DNA from: Allomuricauda sp. CAU 1633
GTDB taxonomy: Bacteria; Bacteroidota; Bacteroidia; Flavobacteriales; Flavobacteriaceae
Direction: 5' to 3'
Assembly: GCF_017313225.1 (NCBI RefSeq)
Contig: NZ_JAFLNE010000003.1
Span: 276,592-340,591 of the forward strand
DNA: 64,000 nucleotides
Below, piece by piece: positions 7,798-16,797 of the stretch. Made by a program: the position numbers and the translations under genes. The notes beneath the pieces are model-generated. The model saw nothing but the letters and a program-made list of their open reading frames with translations, was not told where the DNA came from and made no database searches. Position 1 is the stretch's first letter; every line of letters starts with the position of its first letter.

Positions 7798-8094
7798 TTA
7801 TACTTCCAGAACAGCGTTCTCGGTTCCGGCATAGTCGTTCCATTGAAAACGATCAGCCTCTTCATCGTTGGTGTAGGCACCATCAATCAAGTATCTGAAC
7901 TCGTATGAATTCTCATTGGGAAGCTCAAAGGTTCCCTTGAAGGTTCCATTTTTCAACTTTTTTAAAGTGCTCCCTTTGGGATTCCAATTGTTGAAATCAC
8001 CCACTACAGCCACTTTGTCCGCCTCCTCTGCAGGTACTGTAAAAGTCACCTTGCAAACAGGCTTGCTTTTCAGGTATTGCTTCTTTATTGCCAT
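7798..8094 (-). CDS. isoamylase early-set (CBM48-like) domain protein
   Basis: A free-standing 98-residue immunoglobulin-like domain. The pattern CKVTFTVPAEEADKVAVVGDFNNWNP, then LKKLKNGTFKGTFELP and YEFRYLIDG, is that of the glycogen-binding early-set domains of isoamylase and AMPK beta. Such single-domain proteins are frequent in Flavobacteriia and may bind alpha-glucan or a partner protein. It is convergent with egtD; a C/G-rich stem-like sequence lies between the two stops. Confidence 0.85.
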   Translation of the reverse strand: MAIKKQYLKSKPVCKVTFTVPAEEADKVAVVGDFNNWNPKGSTLKKLKNGTFKGTFELPNENSYEFRYLIDGAYTNDEEADRFQWNDYAGTENAVLEV

Positions 8095-8248
8095 GGTACT
8101 AAAATTAAATCAAGAACAAAACAATAGATAAAACCGCTTATTTACAATAAGTTAAGTTCGATTTATCAAATTGATAAAATGCTCCTAACAATAGGATTAC
8201 TTTGGCAAAATTAGCAGATTGTTTTTTTCAAAAAATGATTTTGGTCAT

Positions 8249-9328
8249 TCACGATTTCAACAGCTGGGCAATGGCCTCAATTTCGTCCTCGGTATTGTAA
8301 AAATGAAAGCTTAATCGAATACCTCCTCCACGTGGTGATGCAACCACATCTTCTGCAGTAAGCTTGTTGAACAGTTTCTGATCTCCCTTAATATTGAAGA
8401 TTGTGCTATGCTGCTTTCTTTCCAGCACGCTTTGTTCCAGAAGTCCCATTTCTGAAAAGGCCATTTTGGCTTTATTGGACAATTTTTGCAAATGGGTTTG
8501 AATATGTTCCAGGCCTATTTCATCTAAAAAGTCAAGTGAAAATTCTAAACTTCCAAAATTTAAGGTATCCAAGTGGCCTGGCTCCAAAAATTTACAAAAG
8601 GGAATGCTGTCGCGTTTGGATTGGTCGTTGCTCACAGAGCCGTTACCAATACCTTTTAGCTCAAATTGCCCCATTACGGCTTCCTTGACCAGAAAAAAGG
8701 CATTGCCGTAGCCGGCCAACAACCATTTATAGGCACTGGCGCCCAAAATATCGAATCCCGATTTTTCAAAATTGAATGGCTCGGTACCACAGAACTGGGT
8801 GCCATCACCAATAATCAATAGGCTGGGAAAGTCTTTTTTCAGTTCTTTCAAAAAGTCAAGATCAATCTTTACTCCACTTATCCATTGCACCACACTTAGG
8901 GCCAATACATCAATGCCTCCTGACTTCACTCTATTATATATATTTTCCTCCATGTTTTCATCGATGTCCACATACTCCCTATTGAAGTTTCGGGTCTCAA
9001 AAGGCCAGTTAACGGAAGGGTAATCTTTTTGGAGCAACAAGACTTTTTTATCCTTGGAGAGTCCATCCAAAAGCATATTGAATCCTAAAGTAAAGTTGGG
9101 AACCAACGCAACATGGGTTGGCTTGCAATGAAAAAACTTTCCAACGGTTTTCTTGATTTCCGGAAGATGGGCAAATGCCTTAACCTTCATATTGCTGCCC
9201 CCAATGAGAAAGTCCAAATCATGCCCTTGTCGCCACTCCATAAGATCTTCACTCAAAAGACCTGCAGAGGCTGTATTGGCATAGATACATTGATTTAGGA
9301 CAGGAAATTTTTTTCTTAGACTTTGCAT
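8249..9328 (-). CDS. PLP-dependent aminotransferase, class V
   Basis: Class V aminotransferases (cysteine desulfurase / isopenicillin-N-epimerase-like) use PLP. Visible features are CIYANTASAGLLS near the N-terminus, ALVPNFTLGFNMLL in the cofactor region, and the Schiff-base lysine in ILGASAYKWLLAGYG; the C-terminal domain carries SPRGGGIRLSFHFYNTEDEI. I use the ATG at 9328 (MQSLRKKFPVLNQ): the longer in-frame start at 9379 would leave only three bases to the divergent gene at 9383 and cover the likely promoter. The substrate cannot be deduced. Confidence 0.85.
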   Translation of the reverse strand: MQSLRKKFPVLNQCIYANTASAGLLSEDLMEWRQGHDLDFLIGGSNMKVKAFAHLPEIKKTVGKFFHCKPTHVALVPNFTLGFNMLLDGLSKDKKVLLLQKDYPSVNWPFETRNFNREYVDIDENMEENIYNRVKSGGIDVLALSVVQWISGVKIDLDFLKELKKDFPSLLIIGDGTQFCGTEPFNFEKSGFDILGASAYKWLLAGYGNAFFLVKEAVMGQFELKGIGNGSVSNDQSKRDSIPFCKFLEPGHLDTLNFGSLEFSLDFLDEIGLEHIQTHLQKLSNKAKMAFSEMGLLEQSVLERKQHSTIFNIKGDQKLFNKLTAEDVVASPRGGGIRLSFHFYNTEDEIEAIAQLLKS

Positions 9329-9354
9329 TGCTGAGGTATTGGGTACAATTCGGT

Positions 9355-9374
9355 TATCTTTGTTGTTAAAGATA
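9355..9374. promoter_or_regulatory. overlapping divergent promoters within a TATCTTT-N6-AAAGATA dyad
   Basis: TATCTTTG (9355-9362) matches the Bacteroidota -7 element TAnnTTTG for the gene at 9383, with ATTGGG about 15-20 bases upstream as a weak -33. On the other strand TATCTTTA serves the class V aminotransferase. Both lie in one 7-bp inverted repeat with a 6-base spacer, so the two promoters overlap and should compete or be co-controlled. Confidence 0.5.
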
Positions 9375-9382
9375 GCCATTCC

Positions 9383-9775
9383 ATGTTGTCCTTTGGTAAA
9401 AAGAAAAAGACAGAAATAGACTTGGAGCAACACGAACTGCTGGAGAATGCCCAAAAACGCATTAAACAGAAGAAACGGTTGTTTTCCCATGTGGTCCTAT
9501 TTTTAATCGGAAGTTTATTTTTGGTCCTGACCAACAAAATCCTGAAATACGGTGAGCCCTATGATTGGTCTATCTGGGTCATTCTATTTTGGGCTTTTTT
9601 ATTGGTCATGCATACCTTCAATGTTTTTGTCACCCACAAGTTTATGGGACAGGATTGGGAAAGAAAGCAACGTGAGCGCTTGGTGGAGCAACAAAAAAAG
9701 CGGATTGCTGAAATCCAAAAGGAAATTGATACGGATTTTCCATTGTCCAAAATCAATAAAAAAAAAGAGCTGTGA
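9383..9775 (+). CDS. 2TM domain-containing membrane protein
   Basis: The 130-residue protein has a charged N-terminus, a helix ENAQKRIKQKKRLFSHVV running into two membrane segments separated by a short loop (KYGEPYDW), then a charged coiled-coil tail rich in Lys/Glu/Gln. This is the 2TM domain seen in Bacteroidota, sometimes fused to LytTR or histidine kinase proteins. Function is unknown. Its TGA overlaps the GTG start of folA by four bases. Confidence 0.85.
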   Translation: MLSFGKKKKTEIDLEQHELLENAQKRIKQKKRLFSHVVLFLIGSLFLVLTNKILKYGEPYDWSIWVILFWAFLLVMHTFNVFVTHKFMGQDWERKQRERLVEQQKKRIAEIQKEIDTDFPLSKINKKKEL

Positions 9776-10263
9776 AGCGACTCATCATCATAGCCGCTGC
9801 CGCAGAGAACAATGCTTTGGGGAAGGACAATGATTTGGTCTGGCACCTTCCAGATGATTTTAAGCGCTTTAAAGCACTTACCACAGGTCATAAAATTATT
9901 ATGGGCCGAAAGACGCTGGAAAGCTTTCCAAAACCCCTTCCCAATCGGGAGCATATTGTCATTACCCGAGACAACACCTACACCCCAAAATTCCCGTGTA
10001 CGGTAGTACATTCCATTGAAGATGCCATTGATTTGGTGGGCGATACTGAAACTGCTTTTATTATTGGTGGAGGCGAAATTTACAGGCAATCCATGCCTTT
10101 GGCCACGGATATGGAACTCACCAGGGTACACGGAACTTTTGAAGCGGATACTTTTTTTCCAGAAATCAACCTAAATGAATGGGAGTTGATAAAAGAGGAA
10201 CATCATCCGAAGGATGACCGACACCAATACAGTTTTACGTATTTGACGTATCAGAAGAAATAA
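9772..10263 (+). CDS. folA: dihydrofolate reductase
   Basis: Reduces dihydrofolate to tetrahydrofolate with NADPH. The start is a GTG in the overlap GTGA with the preceding gene, giving MKRLIIIAAAAENNALGKDNDLVWHLPDDFKRF. Key features are the W-x-L-PDD substrate acid, the HKIIMGRKTLESFPKPLPNR cofactor segment, and FIIGGGEIYRQSM. Length 163 is normal. The GTG start in an overlap suggests coupled, modest translation. Its stop is two bases from the murI stop (convergent). Confidence 0.96.
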   Translation: MKRLIIIAAAAENNALGKDNDLVWHLPDDFKRFKALTTGHKIIMGRKTLESFPKPLPNREHIVITRDNTYTPKFPCTVVHSIEDAIDLVGDTETAFIIGGGEIYRQSMPLATDMELTRVHGTFEADTFFPEINLNEWELIKEEHHPKDDRHQYSFTYLTYQKK

Positions 10264-10265
10264 AG

Positions 10266-11045
10266 CTAGAAATCCAGATATAAAATTTCAGCTTTGTCAT
10301 CATCCACTAGGTTCCGCAAGACTTCAATACCTTTATTGGAGTAAAATAGATATTCCCCATCAATGTCCTGTGAATTTAAAAGGCTATTTGTTTCCAGAAT
10401 TGCCTTGGTTTGCCGTGCTACGGCTTCACCGGAATCGATTAGGGTAATGTGCTTTGGAAGAATATCATTGAGCAAAGGAATGAGATACGGATAGTGGGTA
10501 CAGCCCAGTACCAAACAGTCTATATTTTGATCCAACATAGGCCTAATAAAAGAGAGAAGCAAGCCCCGAGTGACGATGGAATTGATTTGTCCGGTTTCAA
10601 TGAGTTCCACCAGACCTTTCCCTTCCTGTTCCACCACGGTGATTCCTTCGGCAAATAATTTTGAAGTATTGTGGAAAAGACCACTTGACAAGGTCCCCTT
10701 GGTGGCCAAAATCCCAATTTTTTTAGTTTTGGTCTGAAGTGCGGCCGGTTTAATGGCTGGTTCTATACCTATAAATGGAACGTCATAATTGGCGCGCAAA
10801 TAATCAATGGCATTGGTAGTAGCCGTGTTACAGGCCACAACAATGAGCTTACAATTTTGCTCCATCAAGAACTCTGTGTTCTTTATGCTGAGTTGAAGGA
10901 TTTCCGCTTTAGATTTTTCGCCATAGGGGGCATTGGCGCTATCGGCCAAATAGATGGTATCTTCATGGGGCAACATTTTTTTGATTTCCTTCCAAATGGA
11001 AGTTCCCCCTACACCAGAATCGAAAATGCCAATGGGTGCTTGCAT
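10266..11045 (-). CDS. murI: glutamate racemase
   Basis: Makes D-glutamate for peptidoglycan. Both catalytic cysteines are present, in VVACNTATTNAI and VLGCTHYPYLIP, and the N-terminal GIFDSGVGGTSIWKEI motif and YLADSANAPYGEKS are diagnostic. I use the ATG at 11045 (MQAPIGIFDSG); an upstream in-frame TTG at 11051 adds only two residues. The gene sits directly after the terminator of the ompH genes. The window also holds a DgcN/DgcA operon that would consume or recycle D-glutamate. Confidence 0.96.
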   Translation of the reverse strand: MQAPIGIFDSGVGGTSIWKEIKKMLPHEDTIYLADSANAPYGEKSKAEILQLSIKNTEFLMEQNCKLIVVACNTATTNAIDYLRANYDVPFIGIEPAIKPAALQTKTKKIGILATKGTLSSGLFHNTSKLFAEGITVVEQEGKGLVELIETGQINSIVTRGLLLSFIRPMLDQNIDCLVLGCTHYPYLIPLLNDILPKHITLIDSGEAVARQTKAILETNSLLNSQDIDGEYLFYSNKGIEVLRNLVDDDKAEILYLDF

Positions 11046-11076
11046 GTCCAAAAATAGAGACTTAAAATTTCATGGA

Positions 11077-11112
11077 ACAAAAAAACCGCTTTCTCTTTGG
11101 AAAAAGCGGTTT
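11077..11112 (-). terminator. rho-independent terminator after the ompH genes
   Basis: On the minus strand AAACCGCTTT pairs with AAAGCGGTTT over a short loop and runs into a T-rich tract (TTTTTTGTTCC). It ends the envelope operon and lies just before murI, whose transcription therefore needs readthrough or a promoter in this short gap. Confidence 0.85.
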
Positions 11113-11134
11113 GTAAGATTGTAAACTATTGTTC

Positions 11135-11644
11135 TTAGAAGCCCAATTCTTGTTTAACGGCAGGTAAAAGGTCTTTTCCTTTTGCCACGATCAAGCTCAA
11201 TCCTGGACTGGCATCGATTACATAATCGAATCCTTGGGCGGCTGCAACTTTTTCAATGGCATTTTTAGCCTTATCTGAAATAGGAGCGAACAACTCTTGC
11301 TGCTTTTTCTGCAATTCTTGCATGGCAGCTTGCTCAGCTTCTTGAATATTCTTTTCGAAACCTTGAAGTTCCAATGCTCTTTCCTCATTCTCTTCCTTAG
11401 TCTTGGAAGTGGCTTCGTTAGAGTATTGGGTATACTTATTTTTAAGTTCTGTCATTGAACTTTCTATGTCTGCTCTGTACGTTTCCTGCAATTTTTTCAA
11501 CTCGGCCTGTGCAGACTTCATCTCCGGCATTTCAGACAATAGTTGCTGTACATTTACGTGTGCAACCTTGCCCTGTGCATTTACAAAACCCGTAGCCGCC
11601 ACAAACAATACTAGGGCCACAGCGATTCTTTTTACATTTTTCAT
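11135..11644 (-). CDS. OmpH/Skp-family periplasmic chaperone
   Basis: Skp-like chaperones hold unfolded outer-membrane proteins in the periplasm. A cleaved signal (MKNVKRIAVALVLFVAATGFVNAQ) is followed by the beta strand KVAHVNVQQLLSEMPE, a long charged coiled coil (about residues 40-125), and the closing VAAAQGFDYVIDASPGLSLIVAKG. Length 169 is normal. It is the last gene of the envelope operon, 44 bases after a second ompH-like gene, and downstream of bamA, the expected context for outer-membrane protein assembly. Confidence 0.93.
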   Translation of the reverse strand: MKNVKRIAVALVLFVAATGFVNAQGKVAHVNVQQLLSEMPEMKSAQAELKKLQETYRADIESSMTELKNKYTQYSNEATSKTKEENEERALELQGFEKNIQEAEQAAMQELQKKQQELFAPISDKAKNAIEKVAAAQGFDYVIDASPGLSLIVAKGKDLLPAVKQELGF

Positions 11645-11688
11645 GATTCTACGTTACTATTTTGATGTTAAATTTAGTGCTCCACTAT

Positions 11689-12519
11689 TTACTGTTGTAT
11701 GGAATCCTTTTGTTGTTCTTGCGCTTTTTCACGCTCTTCCAATTTGGCCTTGCGTTTGGCCTCGCGCTCTTCCAATAATTTTTTTCTTCGTTCCTCGTAG
11801 GCTTTTTTGCGTTCTTCCCTAAGCTTTAACTGCTCAGTTCTTCTATCTTCCACTGCTTGGGCGTTGGCCTGTTGTATGGAATCTGTTCTCTCTTGTCTTT
11901 CTTTTAGGGCATCACTGATGTCATCTTCTCCTTCTTCTTCAATAAACTGTTCCAACCTATTTTGCTCTTCTTGCTTTCTGTTGGAGGCACTTACTTTTCT
12001 GGTCCGCCCTATCTCTCTTAAAACCAAGTCACTAATATCGTGCCTTTTTTCGGAGTACAACATTACAACATCTGCCGATTTATCAAAAATAAAATCGTAT
12101 CTTTTATTGCCTCCTATTTTTTGGACTTCATTGAACACTTGGTCCTGAATGGGCTGAATCAACAGCTTTTTTTGCAGTACCAAATCCCCTTGGGGGCCAA
12201 AGCGGTCTTGCTGATAGTCCAACATTTCCTTTTCCAAAATCTGAATCTCCTCCTCCCGTTCGGTGATGAGTTCATCAGTGAGCAGTACTTTTTCTGCCAT
12301 TAAATCTTTCTTCATCTGCTCAATGACACTTTGCTTCAGCTCAATTTCTTTCTTCCATTTTTGCGCTTTGGCTTCCAATTGCTCGGTGGCATCCCTGTAT
12401 TCTTCCACATTTTCTAGGATATATTCCATATCCACATAACCTATGCGCACTCCCCTTTGGGAAAAGCCATAAAAGGATGTCATCAAAACAAGTAATGACA
12501 AAAGAACTTTGGTATTCAT
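11689..12519 (-). CDS. OmpH/Skp-family protein with extended charged C-terminal tail
   Basis: Signal peptide MNTKVLLSLLVLMTSFYGFSQ, then RIGYVDMEYILENVEEYRDA, a coiled coil, and a Skp-like closing strand (YDFIFDKSADVVMLYS). Unlike the neighbouring 169-residue copy it carries about 90 extra residues of Arg/Lys/Glu/Gln-rich low-complexity helix (EERRKKLLEEREAKRKAKLE) at the C-terminus. Tandem ompH genes of unequal length are usual in Flavobacteriia; the long tail may bind clients or peptidoglycan, but that is conjecture. It lies 96 bases after bamA. Confidence 0.9.
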   Translation of the reverse strand: MNTKVLLSLLVLMTSFYGFSQRGVRIGYVDMEYILENVEEYRDATEQLEAKAQKWKKEIELKQSVIEQMKKDLMAEKVLLTDELITEREEEIQILEKEMLDYQQDRFGPQGDLVLQKKLLIQPIQDQVFNEVQKIGGNKRYDFIFDKSADVVMLYSEKRHDISDLVLREIGRTRKVSASNRKQEEQNRLEQFIEEEGEDDISDALKERQERTDSIQQANAQAVEDRRTEQLKLREERKKAYEERRKKLLEEREAKRKAKLEEREKAQEQQKDSIQQ

Positions 12520-12615
12520 CTTTATCCGCTTTTACATAGAAAATATCGTGCCAAAATAACTAATTAATTTAAAATGAGCTATTTATAAAATTACAAAGCC
12601 ACTATTTTCCTTTGA

Positions 12616-15288
12616 TTAAAACTGCTGCCCGATGATGAAGTGCGTTTGCCAGCCACTTGGTCCCACGGATCCAGGTTGGGCATCGGTATCGAAGCCATAA
12701 CCAAAATCAATTCCCAAGAGACCGAATGCCGGCATAAAAATACGTAGCCCCACTCCGGCAGATCTTTTTAATTCAAACGGATTAAACTCACTAAAATTGT
12801 TGAAAGCGTTTCCTGCTTCCAAAAATGACAGCGCATAAATGGATGCGGAAGGCTTAAGCGTCAACGGATATCGTAATTCCAAAGAGAATTTATTGTAAAT
12901 GGTTCCCCCATCCCTTTCCAGGTTACCGGTAACCGGGTTGGTACTGTAGGGCGTTAAGGAACTATTCTCATACCCCCTTAGCTGAATCACATCCCTACCA
13001 TCCAGCGTAAAGTTTCCAAGACCGTCACCTCCCACAAAGAAACGCTCAAAGGGAACACCTCCAATATCATGGTTATAACTACCCAAGAAACCGAACTCTG
13101 CATTGGTACGTAGTACCAGTTTGTCCACCAAGGTGGTATACCAATCTCCTTTGAACTTAATTTTGTAGAATTCCAATAGTTTAAAACGCTCTTCTTCCAT
13201 TCGCTCCAAATCGTTACTTAATTGGGCAAATTCCAATTGTTCGTCTATATCGGTAGGGTTGGGGCCAATCTCAAATAATCTTTCGGTAGCCGCATCTATA
13301 TCCTCTTTGAGTTGTTTGTAATCTTTTGAGCTGAAAAGGGAATATGGCGGCGTAAATTTAGCAGTAAGCTCAAAATTGGAACCCGACATTGGAAATATCC
13401 TGCTCGGACCCTGAGAACTCCTGGACAATCCAAAAGTGTAGCTCAAAGAATTTGAACTACCATTACCAAAATTAAAAAGACCGCTGTTGTAGTTATTAAA
13501 GTCGTACAACTGATAGCTCAAGGCATGGGATACGGTAAAATAATCATCGGGCCACTGCACTCTTTTGGCCAAACCTGCCGAAATCCCGGTAATGGCAAAT
13601 CCTCTATCCTTGTCCACATCAATCCTTCCCCTACTGTTAAAATCGGTGGCAAACTGTTGGGTTCTTGATAGCGAAAGATTAAAACGTACGGGTTTTTTAC
13701 CCCCCAGCCATGGTTCAGCAAAATTTAAACTATACACGCGGAAGGTTCTACTAGCCTGCAAACGAAGGGAAAACGTTTGTCCATCACCCATGGGGACCGG
13801 TTTGTAGGCCTCCCCGTTAAAAATATTCTTTAGCGAAAAGTTGCTGAAAGAAAGCCCCAAGGTTCCAATGAAACCTCCTCCTCCAAAACCACCTTGCAGC
13901 TCAATTTGGCTCGAACCTGCTTCAACAAGACTGTAGTTTACATCTACTGTTCCCTCATTGGGGTTAGGGTTTTGAATGTCTGGTTTTATCTGCTCGGCAT
14001 CAAAGAATCCCAATTGGCCCAATTCCCGTATACTCCTAACCAAGTCATCCTTACTGTATTTTTGACCAGGTCTGGTGCGCAATTCCCTAAAAATTACATG
14101 GTCATTGGTTTTGTCGTTTCCTGTTACGGTTACGTGGTTCAAATAGGTTTCCTTACCCTCTATAATTCGGATTTCGAAGTCAATAGTGTCGTTCACTGCA
14201 GACACCTCAACAGGGTTGATGCTGGAAAACAGATACCCGTTGTTCTGGTACAGGTTGGTTAAATCATTGGCATCGGGTTTGGAGTCATCGGCAATTCGTT
14301 CTTTCAACAAAACACCATTATAGGTCTGTCCTTTTCTAATTCCCAGAACTTGGCTCAATTGTCGGTCTGTATACACCGAGTTCCCGACAAAATTGATATC
14401 CCCAAAGTAATATTTGTCCCCTTCCTCAACTTTTATCTTTAGATCGATGTTCTTTTCATTGACCCTAACAAAAGTGTCAGATAGCACCCTGGCATCCCTA
14501 TAGCCTCTCTCCGCATAGGTGTCCACCAAATTGGAAAGGTCTTCTTCGTAGTCTTCCGGTATGTATTTGGACTTTTTCCAAAATCGATAGATTTTTTTCT
14601 TCTTGGTATTTTTTAGTGATTTTCTGAGTCGCTTGTTCGAAAGTTTTTCATTTCCTTCAAAGACAATTTGTCTAATCTTTACCTTCTCACCCTTATTGAC
14701 ATTGATCACCATATTCTCGGTATTGGTGGCCGAGGTGTCAGGGGCAGTGGCTATGTTCACTCTGGCGTTGAGATAGCCTTGTTTTTTGTACTTGTTTTGA
14801 AGGTAGTTTCTGGTATTGGCAATCAAGCTTTCGGTAATCTTCTTGCCTTTCTTAAGATCGGTGTCGTTGATAATATCCTCAACCTTGCGCTTTTTCACCC
14901 CATATACCGTAACATTGGCCAAGGTGGGACGTTCGGTTATGTTCAATTCAAGGAAAATCTTATCATCCTCAATATTGGTGTAGTACATCTCCACATTGCT
15001 GAACAGCTCCAGTCCCCACAATTTCTTGATCACTGCACTGATTTCATCACCGGGCACGGTAATGGGTTGACCCACACGCAGACCCGTATAGGTTTTAACC
15101 GTCTGCTCATTATAACTTTGCAGGCCGGTAACCGTGAGTCCTCCCAAAATGTATTGCTTCCCATCCTCAAAAGGGATGTCCTGGGCAAAGCCCTGGATGG
15201 AGAAAAATAATAAGGGAAGAAGTAATTTTAGGTACGGTTGTATGCAGTTTTTTATACCTCTAATTGAGTTGTTCGCTAGTTTTTCCAA
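12616..15288 (-). CDS. bamA: outer membrane protein assembly factor BamA
   Basis: BamA inserts beta-barrel proteins into the outer membrane. Successive POTRA domains fill about residues 35-430 (for example GLTVTGLQSYNEQTVKTYTG and VKIRQIVFEGNEKLSNKRLR), followed by a 16-strand barrel with GGFGGGGFIGTLGLSFSNF and the lid-loop-like segment GDGLGNFTLDGRDVIQLRGY. The only sensible start I see is a TTG at 15288, inside the uppS 3' end (29-base overlap); no in-frame ATG precedes the signal peptide (LLLPLLFFSIQGFAQ). This implies translational coupling to uppS. Confidence 0.95.
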   Translation of the reverse strand: MEKLANNSIRGIKNCIQPYLKLLLPLLFFSIQGFAQDIPFEDGKQYILGGLTVTGLQSYNEQTVKTYTGLRVGQPITVPGDEISAVIKKLWGLELFSNVEMYYTNIEDDKIFLELNITERPTLANVTVYGVKKRKVEDIINDTDLKKGKKITESLIANTRNYLQNKYKKQGYLNARVNIATAPDTSATNTENMVINVNKGEKVKIRQIVFEGNEKLSNKRLRKSLKNTKKKKIYRFWKKSKYIPEDYEEDLSNLVDTYAERGYRDARVLSDTFVRVNEKNIDLKIKVEEGDKYYFGDINFVGNSVYTDRQLSQVLGIRKGQTYNGVLLKERIADDSKPDANDLTNLYQNNGYLFSSINPVEVSAVNDTIDFEIRIIEGKETYLNHVTVTGNDKTNDHVIFRELRTRPGQKYSKDDLVRSIRELGQLGFFDAEQIKPDIQNPNPNEGTVDVNYSLVEAGSSQIELQGGFGGGGFIGTLGLSFSNFSLKNIFNGEAYKPVPMGDGQTFSLRLQASRTFRVYSLNFAEPWLGGKKPVRFNLSLSRTQQFATDFNSRGRIDVDKDRGFAITGISAGLAKRVQWPDDYFTVSHALSYQLYDFNNYNSGLFNFGNGSSNSLSYTFGLSRSSQGPSRIFPMSGSNFELTAKFTPPYSLFSSKDYKQLKEDIDAATERLFEIGPNPTDIDEQLEFAQLSNDLERMEEERFKLLEFYKIKFKGDWYTTLVDKLVLRTNAEFGFLGSYNHDIGGVPFERFFVGGDGLGNFTLDGRDVIQLRGYENSSLTPYSTNPVTGNLERDGGTIYNKFSLELRYPLTLKPSASIYALSFLEAGNAFNNFSEFNPFELKRSAGVGLRIFMPAFGLLGIDFGYGFDTDAQPGSVGPSGWQTHFIIGQQF

Positions 15289-16000
15289 ATCGTCGTTCTC
15301 TATTTTGGTAACTTAATATTGCCTCTACCAAATGATGCTCTCTAAAATCAGGCCAAAATACATCAATAAAATATAATTCAGCATAAGCAATTTGCCACAG
15401 TAAAAAATTGCTTATCCTATGTTCACCACTGGTACGGATAAGCAAGTCCACATCTGGCAAGAAATGCGTGTAAAGATGTGTATTTATAACGGCTTCGTCA
15501 ATATTTTCCGGTGAAATTATATTATTTTTAACTTTGGTACTTATCTCTTTTATGGCGCTTTTTATCTCATCCCTAGAGCCATAGCTAAGCGCCAGTGTAA
15601 GAATCATGCCTGTATTTTTTGATGTTTTTGAAATGACCTCAGAAAGTTCCTTCTGTGCTTTTTGGGGCAAAGAATCAATCTTGCCAATGGCTTTTAGCCT
15701 AATGTTATTCTTGTTTAGGGTTTCCAACTCCTTACGCAACGAAGCAACCAAAAGCTTCATCAAGGTCTGTACCTCAACTTTGGGACGGTTCCAGTTTTCT
15801 GTGGAAAAGGCATAAAGGGTGAGACATTGAATTTGAAGTTTGGCACAATTTTCAACTGTGTTCCTTACTGCCTCCACTCCATTTTCATGTCCAAAGACAC
15901 GGAGTTTTCCGCGTTGTTTGGCCCATCTTCCATTACCATCCATGATGATGGCAATGTGTTTTGGCAGTTTCTCTTTGTTAACTTCGTCTAGCGTATGCAT
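15260..16000 (-). CDS. uppS: isoprenyl transferase (undecaprenyl diphosphate synthase)
   Basis: Builds undecaprenyl diphosphate, the lipid carrier for peptidoglycan and surface glycans. The catalytic IAIIMDGNGRWAKQRG motif, the FSTENWNRP motif and the C-terminal RTSGEHRISNFLLWQ..ELYF signature are all present. The ATG at 16000 gives MHTLDEVNKEKLPKH and 246 residues; a TTG upstream at 16036 would run into porG. It starts one base after the porG stop and overlaps bamA, so porG-uppS-bamA form one tightly packed unit. Confidence 0.95.
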   Translation of the reverse strand: MHTLDEVNKEKLPKHIAIIMDGNGRWAKQRGKLRVFGHENGVEAVRNTVENCAKLQIQCLTLYAFSTENWNRPKVEVQTLMKLLVASLRKELETLNKNNIRLKAIGKIDSLPQKAQKELSEVISKTSKNTGMILTLALSYGSRDEIKSAIKEISTKVKNNIISPENIDEAVINTHLYTHFLPDVDLLIRTSGEHRISNFLLWQIAYAELYFIDVFWPDFREHHLVEAILSYQNRERRFGKTSEQLN

Positions 16001-16001
16001 T

Positions 16002-16685
16002 TTATTGAAAACAATCCTGGCAGGGCTTTCGTCCAAAGGTATACGTCAATGTAAAACCTGTGAAAACATACCAGTCATCGCTCAATATATTGCCGAATCT
16101 AAATTGCTCAAAATTGGAACCCTCGGGGTTACTTGCGTCCAAATTGTCCGTAAATGTATACCTGGCTCCAATTTCGGCGCCAAGAATCAGGAATTGATTT
16201 AACCGATACTTTGCCCCAACCGTCATTGGAATTGCAAAACTACCTTCTTTTTGGTTAATATCCTGCACTTGAAGGGCATCAAAATACATAAAATCGTACC
16301 TAAAATAGGTAAAACCCGTGTAAAGATAGGGTGTAAAGGCGGGTCCGAGCTTATGAAGATTATATTCCACAAAGTTAAATTCCAGGCCTAAAGACGCTTC
16401 TAGGATGGAATTGTCCATTTCATAGCCTCGTTGTTGACGGGATTGCATGTGCGATTTGGAATCGTCTGCCGTAAAATCACCATACAAAACGCTGGCACGC
16501 CACGCATACCTTTTGCTCTTATTCCATTTAAAGACACCACCGAATGCCGGACCAGATGGCAGGATATAATTGGTCCGTCCTACATCCCCAACCATATTGG
16601 CCCCGCCAGCAAAGATTCCTATCTCATAGGTTTGTGCACTGACCTTGAGCATACAGCACAAAAAAATAGCCAAAACTATTCGCAT
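16002..16685 (-). CDS. porG: PorG-like outer membrane protein (DUF6089), type IX secretion
   Basis: Signal peptide MRIVLAIFLCCMLKVSAQ, then a small beta barrel: YEIGIFAGGANMVGDVGRTN, repeated alternating strands, and YVFTGFTLTYTFGRKPCQDC near the end. In Porphyromonas gingivalis the T9SS outer-membrane component PorG is encoded directly before uppS and bamA; the same order here supports the name. The ATG at 16685 is used rather than the TTG at 16694. Sequence similarity to PorG itself could not be checked, so the symbol rests on fold and synteny. Confidence 0.78.
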   Translation of the reverse strand: MRIVLAIFLCCMLKVSAQTYEIGIFAGGANMVGDVGRTNYILPSGPAFGGVFKWNKSKRYAWRASVLYGDFTADDSKSHMQSRQQRGYEMDNSILEASLGLEFNFVEYNLHKLGPAFTPYLYTGFTYFRYDFMYFDALQVQDINQKEGSFAIPMTVGAKYRLNQFLILGAEIGARYTFTDNLDASNPEGSNFEQFRFGNILSDDWYVFTGFTLTYTFGRKPCQDCFQ

Positions 16686-16797
16686 ACTATCCAAAAAATT
16701 TCACGTATTAAGAGTAAAGGAAAGTCAATAAGTATACTGTTATGATTGTTCTCCTTTGTTAAACAGTTTTTAGTCCCATTTATTGTTTTTGAACCGT

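Noticed and set aside
9329..9490. Longer start of the class V aminotransferase
   Set aside because: It would overlap the 2TM gene and its promoter on the other strand; homologues start near the MQSLRKKFPVLNQ region.
13565..15316. Plus-strand ORFs opposite bamA
   Set aside because: Shadows of the bamA reading frame; no motif and no start context.
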